Shown here: piece by piece, positions 6,106 through 7,149 of the stretch | How positions within the stretch are numbered: the stretch's first letter is position 1 | Layout of the letters: every line of letters begins with the position of its first letter | NCBI GenBank assembly: GCA_023436605.1 | Contig: JAEZIQ010000017.1 | Location: 1-7,149, forward strand | DNA: 7,149 nucleotides | Direction of reading: 5' to 3' | From: Actinomycetes bacterium | GTDB taxonomy: Bacteria > Actinomycetota > Thermoleophilia > Solirubrobacterales > 70-9 | Position numbers and translations under genes: made by a program | The notes under the pieces: generated by a model | Told to the model about the DNA's origin: nothing | Database searches by the model: none | What the model saw: the letters and a program-made list of their open reading frames with translations, nothing else

Positions 6106-6669
6106 GATCAGGCGCAGCTGGGCCCGCAGGACGATTCCGATGAATGGACTGAGTGGCCGCCAGTAGCGCATGAATTCGCGGCGGGCGTCAGCACTCGTGG
6201 TCTGGGTGCGGCACTCGTAGCTGATCAGGGTCTTGCCGCCGCCGTACTCGCGGAGCGAGAAGTTGGCGACGATCCGGGCGAATCCCGGTTCGTAGAAAGA
6301 ACTGAAACGCTCTGGTGTGGACTGCTCCCAGATCGTCTCACCGGACCAGAATCTGCCGATCACCCCGAAGGCGATCTCCCGCGGGGGATCTTCCCCCAGC
6401 CGGATCCAGTCCCCTTCCGTTCCCATGTCCCGGAGTCGCATCGAAGCGACTTCCGGTTCGGGTGGCGGCTGCCTGCGGGTAACCAGCTGGACCGCCTTTT
6501 CGCCGGCGGTCCGGATCGCGAACAGCCCCCGCACCACTTTCGAGCTGGTGGCGGTTTCGATGAAGTCGGCGTCCAGGGTGGCTTCCCAGGCCGCCTCGAT
6601 CGGCATGTCGACCAGAAGATGCTCGGTGCGAATCGCGTCGTACTCCGGCATCAGCTCGTCGATCAGCAT
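6091..6669 (-). CDS. SRPBCC/START-like fold protein of unknown ligand
   Basis: This 192-residue soluble protein has no signal peptide or membrane helix. The opening IRTEHLLVDMPIEAAWEATLDADF (about 13-36) resembles the first strand and helices of the SRPBCC (polyketide cyclase/START-like) fold, where P-x-x-x-A/V-W is common. The strand-rich middle, with segments such as FGVIGRFW and TLISYECRTQT, and a final amphipathic helix (RYWRPLSPFIGIVLRAQL) fit the helix-grip cup that binds hydrophobic ligands. I assign the fold from this pattern and not from a catalytic motif; the ligand is unknown. The ATG at 6669 follows the thioesterase stop directly (TAGATG), and GAAGG (6681-6677) seven bases upstream is a good ribosome binding site inside the upstream gene. 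The two genes are therefore co-transcribed and coupled. Alternative: an uncharacterised actinobacterial family with the same fold. Confidence 0.6.
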   Translation of the reverse strand: MLIDELMPEYDAIRTEHLLVDMPIEAAWEATLDADFIETATSSKVVRGLFAIRTAGEKAVQLVTRRQPPPEPEVASMRLRDMGTEGDWIRLGEDPPREIAFGVIGRFWSGETIWEQSTPERFSSFYEPGFARIVANFSLREYGGGKTLISYECRTQTTSADARREFMRYWRPLSPFIGIVLRAQLRLIARAA

Positions 6670-7074
6670 CTATACGCCTTCGAGCACCGCTCGCACTTCG
6701 TCCGGGATCGGCTGGGGCGTGTGCTGCTCGGAATCGACGCAGACGTACGAGATCTCGATCTCGGCGACGACTTCCCCCTCACGGGTGAACTCGAACTCCA
6801 TGGTCAGTGAACGGGCGGTTACGGTGCCGACGCTGACCCTGACCTCGAAGAAATCGTCGAACTCGAGCGGGCGCCGGAACCTGAGATTCGCCTCGGCCAG
6901 CACCATGTCGAGCCCGATCTCGTTGAAGGCTGTGTAGCCACCCAGGTGCTCGCGCCAGAACTCGGTCGCTGCCACGTCGGTATAGACGAGGTAGTTCGAG
7001 TTGAAGACGATCCCGACCCGGTCACACTCGTTGTAACGGACCCTGAGCCTGTGCTTGGTTTCCGGCGCCATCAC
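6670..7074 (-). CDS. Acyl-CoA thioesterase, 4-hydroxybenzoyl-CoA thioesterase/YbgC-like hotdog family
   Basis: The 134-residue length is typical for a single-hotdog thioesterase, which hydrolyses acyl-CoA to free acid and CoA in the cytoplasm. The N-terminal motif YNECDRVGIVFNSNYLVYTDVAATEFW contains the expected catalytic Asp18 (CDRVG) followed by the F-N-S-N-Y segment and the long hotdog helix. In YbgC the equivalent segment is Y-H-A-S-Y, so His is replaced by Asn here, as I recall for other actinobacterial members. The rest alternates strands: NLRFRRPLEFDDFFEVRV and LTMEFEFTREGEVVAEIEISYVCVD. GTG at 7074 and ATG at 7071 are adjacent, so either may be used (numbering here is from GTG). It is the first gene of an operon with the SRPBCC gene. 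The acyl substrate cannot be told from sequence. Confidence 0.85.
   Translation of the reverse strand: MMAPETKHRLRVRYNECDRVGIVFNSNYLVYTDVAATEFWREHLGGYTAFNEIGLDMVLAEANLRFRRPLEFDDFFEVRVSVGTVTARSLTMEFEFTREGEVVAEIEISYVCVDSEQHTPQPIPDEVRAVLEGV
6677..6681 (-). promoter_or_regulatory. Ribosome binding site of the SRPBCC gene
   Basis: The minus strand reads GAAGG seven bases before the ATG at 6669, inside the last codons of the thioesterase gene. It is the clearest Shine-Dalgarno sequence in the window and supports this start, in contrast to the leaderless operon heads elsewhere. Confidence 0.6.
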
Positions 7075-7079
7075 GCCTC

Positions 7080-7085
7080 AGGCTA
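7080..7085 (-). promoter_or_regulatory. Candidate -10 box for the thioesterase operon
   Basis: The minus strand reads TAGCCT, five bases before the GTG at 7074 and eight before the ATG at 7071. This would give a leaderless or nearly leaderless mRNA. A GAGG just before the GTG ATG pair could instead act as a Shine-Dalgarno for the ATG, so the evidence is ambiguous. No clear -35 is seen, and positions 7086-7149 show no other gene. Confidence 0.3.
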
Positions 7086-7149
7086 CAGGGGGCAACGAAG
7101 GTTCGGGACCGGCCATCGGACCGCGACCGGGACCGTCAGGGTCCGGCAG

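Noticed and set aside
6317..6937. A 206-codon plus-strand frame across the thioesterase and SRPBCC genes
   Set aside because: It spans two well-supported genes on the other strand and is Ser/Arg/Thr-rich with no domain pattern.

Overview
The window is compact, high-GC bacterial DNA carrying seven protein genes, six of them complete and readable by family and one assigned only to a fold class. GTG and TTG start codons, the near absence of TTA, CTA and TCA codons (which leaves long open antisense frames), and TANNNT -10 boxes placed 7-12 bases before start codons (leaderless transcription) suggest a high-GC actinobacterium. A soil lineage such as Thermoleophilia/Solirubrobacterales would fit, but that is an inference from style and not from a marker gene.

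Layout from left to right. Positions 1-58 are the start of an intergenic stretch, or the first codons of an unseen leftward gene, and hold a weak hairpin. Next comes a leftward pair (1131-59): a MotA/TolQ/ExbB-type proton-channel protein followed, with a one-base overlap, by a DUF2149 protein that looks like its ExbD/TolR/MotB-type partner. Divergent from them, across only 27 bases, is a FhuF-like [2Fe-2S] ferric-siderophore reductase (1159-1911). It meets the leftward DUF1697 gene (2427-1912) tail to tail with no base between the stop codons. Divergent from DUF1697 across 69 bases is metH (2497-6069), a full-length cobalamin-dependent methionine synthase with all four functional modules and an extra acidic tail. 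It converges on a leftward two-gene operon (7074-6091): a hotdog-fold acyl-CoA thioesterase and an SRPBCC/START-like protein. A strong GC-rich palindrome between metH and that operon probably ends transcription from both sides.

How the genes may work together: the ExbB-like/DUF2149 pair beside a FhuF-type reductase suggests proton-driven handling of a metal or metal chelate (iron-siderophore or corrinoid) followed by cytoplasmic reduction. A B12-dependent enzyme lies close by. This is the least conventional part of the window, because ExbB/ExbD-type machines classically energise an outer membrane that a typical actinobacterium lacks. metH, DUF1697 and the thioesterase operon look like ordinary housekeeping or accessory genes. 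No tRNA, rRNA, CRISPR array, insertion sequence, phage gene or riboswitch was found.
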